This document shows, piece by piece, positions 16,812-26,441 of a stretch of DNA of 64,000 nt (positions are counted from its first letter, which is position 1; the number at the start of each line of letters is the position of its first letter). The position numbers and the translations under genes were made by a program. The notes beneath the pieces are model-generated. The model ran no database searches. It saw only the letters and a list, made by a program, of their open reading frames with translations, and had not been told where the DNA came from. Source of the stretch: JAUIKM01 sp964445695 (GTDB taxonomy: Bacteria; Bacteroidota; Ignavibacteria; Kapaibacteriales; UBA7675); NCBI GenBank assembly GCA_964445695.1, contig CAYULF010000010.1:108869-172868 (forward strand). The letters run 5' to 3'.

Positions 16812-19067
16812 TCACTCTCCGCTGAACGGCGCCTGCACCTGCAGGCTCAGGAACAACGAGCGCCCCGTGCCGATCGACACCTGGCCGCCGCCGTCGGCAT
16901 GTACGCCGCCGCCCGAAACGCTGTTTTCGATGTTCACCACGTCAAACACGTTCTTCATGCCCGCCGTCAGCGCGAGCGCGTCATCAAAAAGGCGCGTGCC
17001 GAACGACAAGTCCAGCATGTGATAATCTGCGATGCGGCCTTCCGTGATCGTGCCGTCGCTCGCCAGGCCGTACTGCGGCAGCTCGCCGGTGTACTTGTAG
17101 AACACGTTCAGGTCCACGTCGTCGAACAACGTGTACATCACGTTGGCTGAAAGCTCCGGCGCAAAGGCGTACTCGTCGATCACCTCGTCGACCGAAGTGT
17201 CGTCGCTCACGCGATTGTAGCGCCCGATGTAAGCAAAGCTGATTTCCGCCGTCGCGTTCGGGCGGTAGTAATTCATCGTCACATTGCCGCCAACCGTGCG
17301 GTAGGTCCCGATATTCACGTACGAATACAGGTCGTTCTCCACAAAGGCCAGGCTGATCAGATTGCGAATGTCGTTGTAAAACAGGCCCGGCTCCAGCGTC
17401 ACGACATTCTGATTCATGTCGTGCACCCAGCGCAGGTCCAGGTTGTAGTGGCGCGAGCGCTCCGCGTCCAGGTCCGTATTGCCGCGCACGTTGTGATTGA
17501 TGTCCACAAACAGGAAGTACAGCTCGCGCAGCGAGGGAGCCCGGAAACCCTCGGCATAAGAGGCGCGCATCGAAAGCGCGTCGCCGAATTTGACTTTGGC
17601 GTTGAGCGAAGGCAGCAGCGGCGCGTCGAAGCGCGTATTATACGCGTAGCGCAGGCCCGGCTGTACCGTCAACATGTCGACGGGCTGATAACGCAGGCTG
17701 GCGAACAAAGCGTAGTCGCCGACATCCTGCAATCCTTCTTCAATGCGTCCGCCCTCGGCGTCTTCCAGATTGATGTCCACGCCAGCCTGCCAGGCGATCG
17801 CTTCCACCACCGGATCGTGACTCCACGAGGCGCGCAGCAGCCACGAGCCGAAAGAACTCGTGTCCTGATCGCCGTCGTTGTTCGTCAGGCGACGATCCAG
17901 CGTCACTAAGTCCTTGAAATAGCTGTTTTTACGGCGACGATACCAGGAGTTGGCCAGCGTCACGTCCAGAATGTCGGCTGCGCCGTAGGTCTGTGTCAGG
18001 AAGAGTGAATTCGTCAGGCGCGCCGTGTGGTATTCGTCGTCAAAAGCCGTTTCGCGGTAGGGCGCGCGCGGTTCGCCGCGGTTCAGAATGAACTCGTTGA
18101 AATAGCGCGACGACAATCGCAGGCGCATGTCGTCGCTGCGCAGGACTGCATTAAAATCGCCGAAGTACTGTTCCTTGGGTTTCCACTGCTGGGAGCGGCT
18201 CGTGTCCGGATCGTCGAAACCGGCGAAAAAGTTGCGTCCGCCCGCCAGCGACATATTCAGGTCGCCCATCGTGTAGGCCAGCATGCCGTCGGCATTGTAG
18301 TGCCCCGAACTCTCCAGATAACTGCCCGCCTGCGCCCGCCATTCCGTCGCGGCATTGTCCTTGGTAATCACGTTGATCACGCCGCCCAGGGCGTCCGTAC
18401 CGTAAACCACCGACAGCGGATCGTCCACAATTTCCACGCGTTCGGCATTGCTCAGGTTGATCTGGTTCAGGTCCACATTGCCGTTCACTCGTCCGATCAC
18501 CGGCACGCCGTCGATCAGAATTTTCACGTTGCGTCCGGACACGCCCTGGATTCCCAGCGACGCGCCCAGCAGGTTGTCCTGGGACATTCTCACGCCCGCG
18601 CGGTTGGCCAGCAGCCCCGCAAGCGAATTCGCCCCCTGCGCTTCAATTTGCTCCGCCCGCAGCACTTCCACATCGTAGAGGGAACGGTCGCCCGATCCCG
18701 GACGAAACTGCGCCGTGACGACAATTTCATCCGACGTTACTTCCGCTGCAGACAAGGCCATCTTGTTTGTCCCGCTCGGCAGGATCGTGTCGATGCGCGT
18801 GGCGTAACCGACGCAGGAGATTTTCACCTCGCTTGCCGCCGTAAACGGACAGTCCACGAATCCGAGCGGATTGCTCAAACGCGTGATGCTCGAGTCGAGG
18901 CAGTCGGACTCCAGGCAGCGGAACACCACCGTCGCGGCGGAAACCGCCCGGCCGTTGCCGGCGTCGACAATCGAAAGCTGCGCCTGTTGCTGCGCCGGCG
19001 AAAGAGCCGGAGCGCCCAGAAGTGCACACAGAAATACCAGAACACTGTAACTGTGCCGCGATATCAT
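16812..19067 (-). CDS. TonB-dependent heme receptor, second copy
   Basis: A 751-residue paralog of the receptor at 12811. ATG at 19067 gives a signal peptide (MISRHSYSVLVFLCALLG...) and the same length as the paralog; an upstream in-frame start at 19181 adds an unlikely extension. Carboxypeptidase-regulatory-like domain, plug with SLGIQGVSGRNVKILIDGVP and VEIVDDPLSVVYGTDALGGV, barrel with FRAPSLRELYF and GNTDLDAE. The two differ most in the N-terminal domain and the barrel loops. Middle gene of the second set, between the HmuY-sorting-domain protein and the HmuY lipoprotein. Confidence 0.9.
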   Translation of the reverse strand: MISRHSYSVLVFLCALLGAPALSPAQQQAQLSIVDAGNGRAVSAATVVFRCLESDCLDSSITRLSNPLGFVDCPFTAASEVKISCVGYATRIDTILPSGTNKMALSAAEVTSDEIVVTAQFRPGSGDRSLYDVEVLRAEQIEAQGANSLAGLLANRAGVRMSQDNLLGASLGIQGVSGRNVKILIDGVPVIGRVNGNVDLNQINLSNAERVEIVDDPLSVVYGTDALGGVINVITKDNAATEWRAQAGSYLESSGHYNADGMLAYTMGDLNMSLAGGRNFFAGFDDPDTSRSQQWKPKEQYFGDFNAVLRSDDMRLRLSSRYFNEFILNRGEPRAPYRETAFDDEYHTARLTNSLFLTQTYGAADILDVTLANSWYRRRKNSYFKDLVTLDRRLTNNDGDQDTSSFGSWLLRASWSHDPVVEAIAWQAGVDINLEDAEGGRIEEGLQDVGDYALFASLRYQPVDMLTVQPGLRYAYNTRFDAPLLPSLNAKVKFGDALSMRASYAEGFRAPSLRELYFLFVDINHNVRGNTDLDAERSRHYNLDLRWVHDMNQNVVTLEPGLFYNDIRNLISLAFVENDLYSYVNIGTYRTVGGNVTMNYYRPNATAEISFAYIGRYNRVSDDTSVDEVIDEYAFAPELSANVMYTLFDDVDLNVFYKYTGELPQYGLASDGTITEGRIADYHMLDLSFGTRLFDDALALTAGMKNVFDVVNIENSVSGGGVHADGGGQVSIGTGRSLFLSLQVQAPFSGE

Positions 19068-19214
19068 ACGATCTGGATTTCCCATTAGAAGCGCCAAAAA
19101 CACAAGCTGCAAATTCACTTTCCACCGACCGTTCGGAGCAACGGCGGCGGAGCGCCGTACGACGCTCCGCAAAATTAGCACCTTTTTACCGGATCAAGGA
19201 GGAACGACCGATCC

Positions 19215-20477
19215 TCAGCGCACCACCAGGCGACGCGTCATGCGCGTCTCGCCCTGGCGCAGTTCGATCAGATAGGAACCCGCCGGCAGTTTGTCCGTTG
19301 CGATTTCAGCAACCGTCAGTTCACCCGTTGCGGCGACATGTTGAGCCTGCAGCAGACGACCCTGCAGGTCGTAGACGGCCAGTTCGGCGTCGGCGGACGT
19401 AGCCGTGAACGCCAGCTGCACATTTTCGCCGCGCGTCGCCACGCTCGGGTAGAGCAAGGCGCCGTGATTGTCGACGTCGCCGTCCACGCCGACGGTCTGA
19501 CGCGCCGGGTAGAGGTCGAATTCTACGTCGCCGGCGGAAGCGCCGCTGAAGCCGCGGAACACGATGCGGTAGACTTTCTCATCGAGGCGCTTCACAAAAA
19601 ACACGCGCGATTCATCGATCGTGTACGCGTTGTTTTCCCAGACTTTCCAGTCCGAGCCGATGCTGCGTTTGTACGTGCGGAAATCACCGGCGTCCGGTTC
19701 GGCCACCGTCTCCGGCGAGTCGCTGTTGACCATAGCGACAGTCACGCCGTCGTTGACCTGCACCCCGACGACCGGGTAGGGCAGATCCTGGTTCGGGCCC
19801 AGCAGTTCGATATAACGGCTGAACAGCAGTTCCCACTCCTGCATGGCCGGTTCGCGGTTGAGCGCCTTGTGCTCCAGCATGTCGTAGTAGCCGAAGAGGC
19901 GATCGGGATAGGCGTTTTTGTCGATCTCGCCGATTTTTTCGTTCGAGCCGTCCGGCTGCGAGTATTTGAATTTCAGCACGCCGCCGCTCAGGCTCTCGAC
20001 GACCATCTTGCATACTTTGCCGGAACGGTCGACGATGATGTAGGTGGCGATGCCCGTTACGCCGTGTGTCACCGGATTGTATTCGCCCCAGCCGTAGCTG
20101 CCGCTGTTGTAGTCCACTTCCATGTTGAACGCGCCGTTGCGCCAGCTGTCCGGGCCGTTGAACCAACGCGTCCATTTCTGGCGGAAGTTCGACGTGTCGA
20201 TCGGGCTGTTGTAGGTCTCGCCGTTGGAACCGTCCACGTAGTACACTTCCACGCCGGCGGCTTCATTGCAAATCAGACCGCCTTCGATGCTGTTAACCTG
20301 GAAAGCGATGTCCCAGTCGTCCGCGTCGGCCGTGCCGGTCACGCCGTGAATCACGCTGAAGTAGACGTCGTCGGCGTATTCTGCGCCCATCGAAAGGTCT
20401 TCATTGGCTGCAAAGGCCGTCGTGCCTGCAACCGAACACACAGTGGCAAACAAAAGAATCCGGTAAAAACGTGTCAT
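19215..20477 (-). CDS. HmuY-like protein with T9SS sorting domain, second copy
   Basis: A 420-residue paralog of the protein at 10285. Signal peptide 1-23 (ending TTAFA), modules with DDWDIAFQVNSIEGG and EWELLFSRYIELL, IGSDWKVWENNAYTI, and a C-terminal sorting domain (LAVYDLQGRLLQAQHV, LPAGSYLIELRQGE) ending RRLVVR. It is the first gene of the second set, whereas its counterpart lies downstream in the first set, so gene order was rearranged. I found no copy of the 17-bp inverted repeat upstream. Confidence 0.8.
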   Translation of the reverse strand: MTRFYRILLFATVCSVAGTTAFAANEDLSMGAEYADDVYFSVIHGVTGTADADDWDIAFQVNSIEGGLICNEAAGVEVYYVDGSNGETYNSPIDTSNFRQKWTRWFNGPDSWRNGAFNMEVDYNSGSYGWGEYNPVTHGVTGIATYIIVDRSGKVCKMVVESLSGGVLKFKYSQPDGSNEKIGEIDKNAYPDRLFGYYDMLEHKALNREPAMQEWELLFSRYIELLGPNQDLPYPVVGVQVNDGVTVAMVNSDSPETVAEPDAGDFRTYKRSIGSDWKVWENNAYTIDESRVFFVKRLDEKVYRIVFRGFSGASAGDVEFDLYPARQTVGVDGDVDNHGALLYPSVATRGENVQLAFTATSADAELAVYDLQGRLLQAQHVAATGELTVAEIATDKLPAGSYLIELRQGETRMTRRLVVR

Positions 20478-20835
20478 CGCATCGTACCTGAAAAATTAGG
20501 AGGGAATTGAATGGCTCTGGAGAATCACAGTCCGTACCAGCGACTGCATTATTGCGAGGATGCAAACTACTCATGCCGGATTTTGCAGGCTATGATCTAC
20601 ATCATGTTTTTATTCGGCTCCGATCGGGCTTTTTTGCCGACCTTGGCTCCAGTGCACAATATGGTGCGGAAGCGCGGCGTTTTGAATGATCTGCAACATT
20701 TGCGAACTTTCGCGTTTCCGCGCCGTAGCGACGCAAGTGGACGAACCGCTCAACGTCCGCTCTGTTGAAGGTCCGACGCTCAATGCAGAGGGCCCAACGA
20801 AACCTGACGAAAAATTTAACCTGCTGTCATTCATG
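20478..20835. other. Divergent intergenic region upstream of the protease gene
   Basis: Between divergent genes at 20477 (minus) and 20836 (plus). A frame continuous with the protease extends back to 20686, but its peptide has no signal-peptide character, so I treat it as leader sequence. No operator like 11649 or 15244 was found. Confidence 0.5.
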
Positions 20836-23022
20836 ATGAAAAAACGAATCGCATTTATCTTCGCGCCGGCGCTCCTTCTGGTCGTCGCCGGCTTCAGCAT
20901 CCTCGGCGCTCCGGACAACACCCGGATGGAGAGCGACCCGACCTGGGATGCCGCTCTGGTTCAGTCGGCACTGGCCGTGCTCGAGAGCGGACATTACTCG
21001 CCGCAGACCATCGACGACGAGCTCTCACAAAAAGCCTTTGATCTCTACCTGGAGCGCATCGACTACCTCAAGCGTTTTCTGCTTAAAAGCGACGTGGAGA
21101 AGCTGCGCCAATTCCGCAATTCCATCGACGACGAAGTGCTGACCGGGCAATTCGGCCTGCTTGACATGACGACCAGCATTCTGCTGGAACGCCGCGAACA
21201 GGTTAAAGACTTCGTGAGCGAAATCCTGTCCGAACCCTTCGATTTCACCGTCGACGAACGCATCGAAACCGATCCCGAAAAAGTCGAGTATTCCGCCGAC
21301 CTGCCGGCCCTGCGCGAACGCTGGCGTCGCCTGCTCAAGTACAGCGCGCTCACGCGCTACGTCAGCCGCCTCGAAACCCAGGAAAGCCTGGCCAACGGTA
21401 CCGCCGACAAAGCGGACGACGACGACGACGCGGACGACGGTGAGGACGAAGGCGACGACGAGGTCGAGATCAAAACGCCGGCGGAAATCGAAATCGATTC
21501 GCGTGAAAAAGTGGCTGAAAACATGGAGCGCTTTTTCCACAACATCGATATTGAAGACCACGACGACTACATGGCGCTCTACCTCAACTCCATCATGAGC
21601 GTCTACGGCCCGCATACGCAATATTTTCCGCCCGCCGACAAAGACAACTTCGACATCGCCATGACCGGCAAGCTCGAAGGTATCGGCGCGCAACTGCAGG
21701 ACGACAACGGCTTCATCAAAGTCACGAATATCGTGCCCGGCAGCGCCTCCTGGCGTCAGGGCGAACTCGAAGCCGAAGATGTCATCCTCAAAGTCGCTCA
21801 GGCCGACGGTCCCGCCGTCGACGTCGTCGATGTTAAAATCGACGAGGCCGTCAAGCTCATCCGCGGGGCCAAGGGCACCGAGGTGCGACTGACCGTCAAA
21901 AAACCGACGGGCGAAGTCAAGATCATTCCGATCATTCGCGACGTCGTTGAACTGGAAGAAACCTATGCCAAGTCTGCGCTCATCCGCGACGACAACGCCG
22001 ACAAGTCCTTCGGTTATATCTACCTTCCCAAGTTTTACACCGACTTCCGCAACGACGGCTCGCGCACGTCGTCCGGCGACGTCCGCAAGGAGTTGGTCAA
22101 GCTGCAGCGCGACGGCGTCGAGGGCATTATCCTCGATCTGCGCGACAACGGCGGCGGCGCTCTGCAGGACGCCGTCGACATGTCCGGCCTCTTTTTTGAC
22201 AACGGCCCGGTGGTGCAGGTCAAGGGCCGCGGCCGCCGCGCCCGCGTCCTGAGCGATGAAGATCCCAGCACCGTCTACGACGGCCCGCTGATCGTTCTGG
22301 TCAACTCTTACAGCGCGTCGGCCTCGGAGATTCTCTCGGGTGCGCTGCAGGACTACGGCCGCGCGATCATCGTCGGCACCTCGCAGACCTTCGGCAAAGG
22401 CACCGTCCAGACCTTCGCCGATCTGAACCGCTACGCGCAGCGCGGTGCGGGCGAAGCCGACCGCAAGGAATTTGGCTCGCTTAAATTGACCATTCAGCAG
22501 TTCTATCGCGTCAACGGCCACTCGACGCAGTTTGAAGGCGTTACGCCGGATATTCTGCTGCCGAATCCCTCGGGATTCATCGACGAGGTCGGCGAGCGCT
22601 CACTCGATCACGCTTTGCCCTGGCGTTCGATCAATCCTGTCGAATTCCAGCACAGTGCACAAACCTGGGCCATCGACAACCTGCGCGAAAAAAGCCGCAG
22701 CCGCGTGGAAGCCAGCGAGGCGTTTGATGCGCTGCAGGAACGCGTCGCCGTCATGCGCGAGCGCCGCGAGCAGACGGCCGAAAGCCTGAATGCGGACATC
22801 ATGCGCGCCGAAAACGCACAGTTCAAAGAGTTTAATGAGCGTTTCAAGGACATGGATCGCGTCGACCCCAATCTGCAGATCGAATCGCTCAGCGATGACA
22901 AACGCGACATGTTAAGCGACGAGACCAAAAAGGAAGCCGCTGAAAAGTGGCACAAAAAACTCAGCAAGGACATCTACCTGCAGGAGGCGATTGCCATTCT
23001 GAAAGACATCGTCCTTTCCTGA
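20836..23022 (+). CDS. prc: Tail-specific (C-terminal processing) protease
   Basis: A 728-residue S41-family periplasmic protease of the Prc/Tsp type, degrading proteins with apolar C-termini. MKKRIAFIFAPALLLVVAG is a clear signal peptide, which sets the start at 20836 or the adjacent ATG at 20833. After a helical N-terminal region comes a PDZ domain (GIGAQLQDDNGFIKVTNIVP) and the protease core: the nucleophile Ser lies in SASASEIL and the Lys general base in FGKGTVQ, at the usual spacing. A strongly acidic insert of Asp/Glu lies at about residues 192-215. A C-terminal helical domain follows, with repeated ER-rich segments. Terminator downstream. Confidence 0.93.
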   Translation: MKKRIAFIFAPALLLVVAGFSILGAPDNTRMESDPTWDAALVQSALAVLESGHYSPQTIDDELSQKAFDLYLERIDYLKRFLLKSDVEKLRQFRNSIDDEVLTGQFGLLDMTTSILLERREQVKDFVSEILSEPFDFTVDERIETDPEKVEYSADLPALRERWRRLLKYSALTRYVSRLETQESLANGTADKADDDDDADDGEDEGDDEVEIKTPAEIEIDSREKVAENMERFFHNIDIEDHDDYMALYLNSIMSVYGPHTQYFPPADKDNFDIAMTGKLEGIGAQLQDDNGFIKVTNIVPGSASWRQGELEAEDVILKVAQADGPAVDVVDVKIDEAVKLIRGAKGTEVRLTVKKPTGEVKIIPIIRDVVELEETYAKSALIRDDNADKSFGYIYLPKFYTDFRNDGSRTSSGDVRKELVKLQRDGVEGIILDLRDNGGGALQDAVDMSGLFFDNGPVVQVKGRGRRARVLSDEDPSTVYDGPLIVLVNSYSASASEILSGALQDYGRAIIVGTSQTFGKGTVQTFADLNRYAQRGAGEADRKEFGSLKLTIQQFYRVNGHSTQFEGVTPDILLPNPSGFIDEVGERSLDHALPWRSINPVEFQHSAQTWAIDNLREKSRSRVEASEAFDALQERVAVMRERREQTAESLNADIMRAENAQFKEFNERFKDMDRVDPNLQIESLSDDKRDMLSDETKKEAAEKWHKKLSKDIYLQEAIAILKDIVLS

Positions 23023-23055
23023 GCACCGCCTTCACACTGCCGCTTAAACAACCCA

Positions 23056-23090
23056 CAGCCGCCGTCCTTCGGGATGGCGGTTGCCGTTTT
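23056..23090 (+). terminator. Intrinsic terminator after the tail-specific protease
   Basis: A GC-rich stem, GCCGCCGTCC pairing with GGATGGCGGT around a TTCG tetraloop, followed by a short T-rich stretch (GCCGTTTT). It starts about 34 bases after the stop codon. Confidence 0.65.
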
Positions 23091-23152
23091 GACTGCCGCC
23101 CATACGTCAACTGCGCCGCCGCCGCGCTGTTAACACATCCGGACTTAAACAC

Positions 23153-23683
23153 ATGACCACTTACGATCCCGCCCACGAACTCGGAATGATAGATCAGTAC
23201 TATGAGCGCGCAGGTGCGATGTTTAACCTGCCCGCAGATGTCGTTTTTCGTTCCGTACCCGATTTCTCGGCCTGGTCCGCGGCCGATCATCTCGTGCATC
23301 TGGCGCGCACAAACACGCAGATCATTCGCTCCGTCAATCAATTGCTGGAGGGTCGTGGCAGCGACGGCCAACCCACGCGTCTGGGGTCGTTTTTACTCTT
23401 GGCGGGCGGCATTCCCCGCAGGCGCGCCCAGGCGGATCCGGCCATTCATCCGCCGTCGCAGCTGGACCGCGATCAGGCGCGCAAGATCTGGGCGGAGTCG
23501 ATTGACCACCTCAGGGCTCTGGCCGGGCGGACAGATGAAATATCACGTGCCGCGGTGCGATTCAAACACCAGATTTTTGGCCTGCTTTCCGCTGCCGAAT
23601 GGACGCGTTTTGCGGCTATTCACACGCGTCATCACCTCAAAATCGCCGAGGATATCGTTCACATCCGCTGCGGCGCACACTGA
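23153..23683 (+). CDS. DinB-like four-helix metal-binding protein
   Basis: A 176-residue protein of the DinB/YfiT-like superfamily, small four-helix bundles that bind a metal through three His. SAADHLVHLARTN supplies a first His and FAAIHTRHHLKIAEDI the paired His of the last helix, in the usual order. Several members are thiol-dependent transferases or hydrolases, but substrate cannot be told here. It stands alone between two larger genes; a second, distant DinB-like gene lies at 48340. Confidence 0.75.
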   Translation: MTTYDPAHELGMIDQYYERAGAMFNLPADVVFRSVPDFSAWSAADHLVHLARTNTQIIRSVNQLLEGRGSDGQPTRLGSFLLLAGGIPRRRAQADPAIHPPSQLDRDQARKIWAESIDHLRALAGRTDEISRAAVRFKHQIFGLLSAAEWTRFAAIHTRHHLKIAEDIVHIRCGAH

Positions 23684-23993
23684 ATCAAGCCACGTCCGAC
23701 CGCATTTCCGACTTGACCGGCTCACTCCCGCTCGCCGCAGTGTTCGGATATTGGCCCGGAATTTTGCATCTTCTTCAATCCGCTTTTGTTTGGCCTTGAT
23801 TGTTCAGTCGTAAACCGCGCGTCGGGGCGCTTCTTTAACCGGCGACGTGCGGAAAAGCGCATGTCCTCGCTGAGAGTGTCGGTGTGATGTCGCGTCATGC
23901 GTCGGAGAATTCATTCGCACAGACAAGTCGTTTCTGCCGTGCGAAACAGGTGACACTCATTCAGCATCCTATTAACACAAACTGCTGCCGATC
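23684..23993. other. Intergenic, nothing recognised
   Basis: About 310 bases between the DinB-like gene and the FG-GAP gene. I see no gene, hairpin or repeat I would defend. Confidence 0.4.
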
Positions 23994-26441
23994 ATGCCCG
24001 CTCAAAACAAACACGGTCGCAAGAGCAGCGGCTCTGCGCGTCGTTCCCGTCGGAAAGGCCGTCGCAAACCAACTGCCGCCGATTTCCGCCGCCTTGCTTT
24101 TGCGCTCGGCGGAGCCGCCCTTGGCGGCGCATTGTTCTACTTTTTGATTGTTTCACTGGCTTCGCCCGGAGTCGAAGCCGTCCACTCGCTGGAAGAATAC
24201 AAGCGCAACCGCGCCGAACTCGATGAGCACTACTGGGAGATGGAAGTGCTCGCCCAGGACTACGAAACAGTTATCATTAAAATGTGGGACGACCTGCGCG
24301 CGCGCGCGGGGGACAAGTATCGGAGTCTGCGGGACTTTCCCTTAAACAGCATTTCGCTGCCGCGCCGCACGGCTGCAAGCGACATCGAGCACGACATTGT
24401 CCTCGTCGACTTCGAAGGCGGCGGCGCGCGCCTGGCCGCAGCAGACTGGCGCGCCTGGCTCGATTCGCTCAGCGATGCCGGCTGGCGCATTCAACAGGGC
24501 GAGTGGCACCACCAGACATTTGAGCGCCTTGCCGACGGCAGATACGGTTCCACCGTTTCCATGGAAATTCACGTGTTTAACACGAATTCCGACAAACGAC
24601 TGATTGTTAAAGGCAAACTCGGTATCGCCTGGGAGGATCTGGGCAAGGCCGATCACATCGACGTGCTTGAGCTGCGCGTCGTCGAACGCGACGCTCCGCC
24701 GCTTTTTGCCGAAATGCCGCTGCCCGAACTCCTTGGGCTTGACGCCAATCGCTCTATCGGCCCGGTTATCTGTGCCGACTTCAACCACGATGACTATGTC
24801 GACATTCTGTTGCCCAATCTCAATACGGTTCTGTTAAACAGGGAAGGTCTGTCCTTTGAGCGCGGCCGCCTTTGCAAGGGGCCGATCGACCTCGTGACGT
24901 CGGCCTTGTACGCCGACTTCAGTGGCGACGGTCGCCCGGAACTGCTTTGCGGCGGTTTTCTGGACGCCGGGCAGTTAAACGGAACGCCGGGAACAATGCA
25001 GCCCTTGCTCGTCATGTACAGTCCCGATTCGCTCGGTCAGTTTTCAGGTGATCCGCGCCTGGTGTTTTCATCGCCGGATCTGCACCTCGTTTCCGGTTTA
25101 ACGTCCGGCGACGTCGACGGAGACGGCTTTGCCGATCTGTGGTTAAGCCAGTACAAGCCGCCCTACGAAGGCGGTCAGATGCCTGACCCGTATTACGACG
25201 CCAACGACGGACATCCGTCTTTTCTTTTGTTAAACAGGGAAGGCGGCGGCGGACGTGTGTTTGACGATCACACGCAGGATGGCGGGCTGGCCGCCAAGCG
25301 GTTTCGGCGCACCTACGCCGCCACATTTGTCGAGCTGGATAATCGTCCCGGCCTCGACCTGATTGTCACCAGCGACTTTGCCGGCGTGGATGTTTTTATT
25401 AACAACGGCGCCGGTCACTTCAGCGACGCCACAGCGCAGATGCTGGACAATCCGCGTCTCTTCGGCATGGCGCATTGCCTGGCGGATTTTAACATCGACG
25501 GTGCGGTGGACATTCTGGCCATCGGCATGAGTTCCACGACGGCCAAACGGCTGCACGCCATGGAAGCCGGTTTGCCGGGTTATGCCGCGCTGGATTCTGC
25601 GCGCCTCGGCATGGCCTGGGGCAATCGCATGTATTTTCACCAGGCGGACAATTCCTATGCCCAGTCGGATGCCGGCGTTTCCACTGCACGCACGGGTTGG
25701 TCCTGGGGCTGCGCCGATCTGGATTTCGACAACGACGGCGATCCCGATGTTTATATCGCCAACGGCCACGACTCCAAAACCACTGCGCGCGATTACTGCA
25801 CGCATTTCTGGCGCGACGACATTTACCGCGCCGACTCGCATCCCGACTCGGTTATGAGTTCGGTGTACAGCAATATTATCCGCGGGCGTCGCAAGGAAGG
25901 CATTTCCTGGAATCCCTTCGAAAAAAATCATCTGTTCCTCAATCGCGACGGCCGCGAATTTGTTAACATCGCCTGGCCGGCCGGCGTTGCGCTGGAAGAA
26001 GACAGTCGTTCCGTCGCCGCCGTCGATTTTGACAACGACGGCCGCATGGACTTGCTGGTCGGCAGCCTGGTGTACCGCGGCAACGATCGGCTGCGCATTT
26101 ATCACAATCTGGGCGATGCCGAGTGCGTCGCCAACAACTGGATCGGTCTGCGGCTGCGGGAAACGGCGGAGCATCCGCTGCAGGGCGTCGACGTGCATCT
26201 GTACTACGACGGTCAGGAACGCGACGCGGTCGTAGTAAACGGCGATTCATTTTTAACGCAGGCGCCGCCTCACGTTCACTTCGGGCTCGGCCGATCCGAT
26301 CGCGTCGATTCACTGACGGTGCAGTGGCCCGACGGTTTTCGTCGCAGTTTGATCGACCCGGCGATCAATCGTTGGCACGATGCCGACGAATTGTTAAACA
26401 GCGCCGCGGATGTTAATCTGCTTGCGGGAGTGAAACCGTGA
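23994..26441 (+). CDS. FG-GAP/VCBS-repeat protein with ASPIC/UnbV domain
   Basis: An 815-residue membrane-anchored protein. A very basic N-terminus (KHGRKSSGSARRSRRKGRR) precedes one transmembrane segment (about residues 33-58); the rest is likely periplasmic or surface. FG-GAP calcium-binding loops occur in series: DFNHDDYVD, DFSGDGRPE, DVDGDGFAD, DFNIDGAVD, DFDNDGDPD and DFDNDGRMD. The last ~100 residues match ASPIC/UnbV (NWIGLRLRET, GDSFLTQAPPHVHFGLG, VQWPDG), the CRTAC1-like arrangement. Likely an adhesion or binding propeller; no enzyme site seen. Ends in a GTGA overlap with the next gene. Confidence 0.85.
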   Translation: MPAQNKHGRKSSGSARRSRRKGRRKPTAADFRRLAFALGGAALGGALFYFLIVSLASPGVEAVHSLEEYKRNRAELDEHYWEMEVLAQDYETVIIKMWDDLRARAGDKYRSLRDFPLNSISLPRRTAASDIEHDIVLVDFEGGGARLAAADWRAWLDSLSDAGWRIQQGEWHHQTFERLADGRYGSTVSMEIHVFNTNSDKRLIVKGKLGIAWEDLGKADHIDVLELRVVERDAPPLFAEMPLPELLGLDANRSIGPVICADFNHDDYVDILLPNLNTVLLNREGLSFERGRLCKGPIDLVTSALYADFSGDGRPELLCGGFLDAGQLNGTPGTMQPLLVMYSPDSLGQFSGDPRLVFSSPDLHLVSGLTSGDVDGDGFADLWLSQYKPPYEGGQMPDPYYDANDGHPSFLLLNREGGGGRVFDDHTQDGGLAAKRFRRTYAATFVELDNRPGLDLIVTSDFAGVDVFINNGAGHFSDATAQMLDNPRLFGMAHCLADFNIDGAVDILAIGMSSTTAKRLHAMEAGLPGYAALDSARLGMAWGNRMYFHQADNSYAQSDAGVSTARTGWSWGCADLDFDNDGDPDVYIANGHDSKTTARDYCTHFWRDDIYRADSHPDSVMSSVYSNIIRGRRKEGISWNPFEKNHLFLNRDGREFVNIAWPAGVALEEDSRSVAAVDFDNDGRMDLLVGSLVYRGNDRLRIYHNLGDAECVANNWIGLRLRETAEHPLQGVDVHLYYDGQERDAVVVNGDSFLTQAPPHVHFGLGRSDRVDSLTVQWPDGFRRSLIDPAINRWHDADELLNSAADVNLLAGVKP

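Noticed and set aside
18027..19088. Long plus-strand open frame opposite the second TonB receptor
   Set aside because: The minus strand has full plug and barrel motifs. Similar antisense frames occur opposite the first receptor, with no conserved protein features.
21025..22521. Very long minus-strand open frame opposite the tail-specific protease
   Set aside because: The plus strand encodes a clear S41 protease with intact motifs; the antisense frame is a by-product of GC-rich codon usage and has no recognisable domain.
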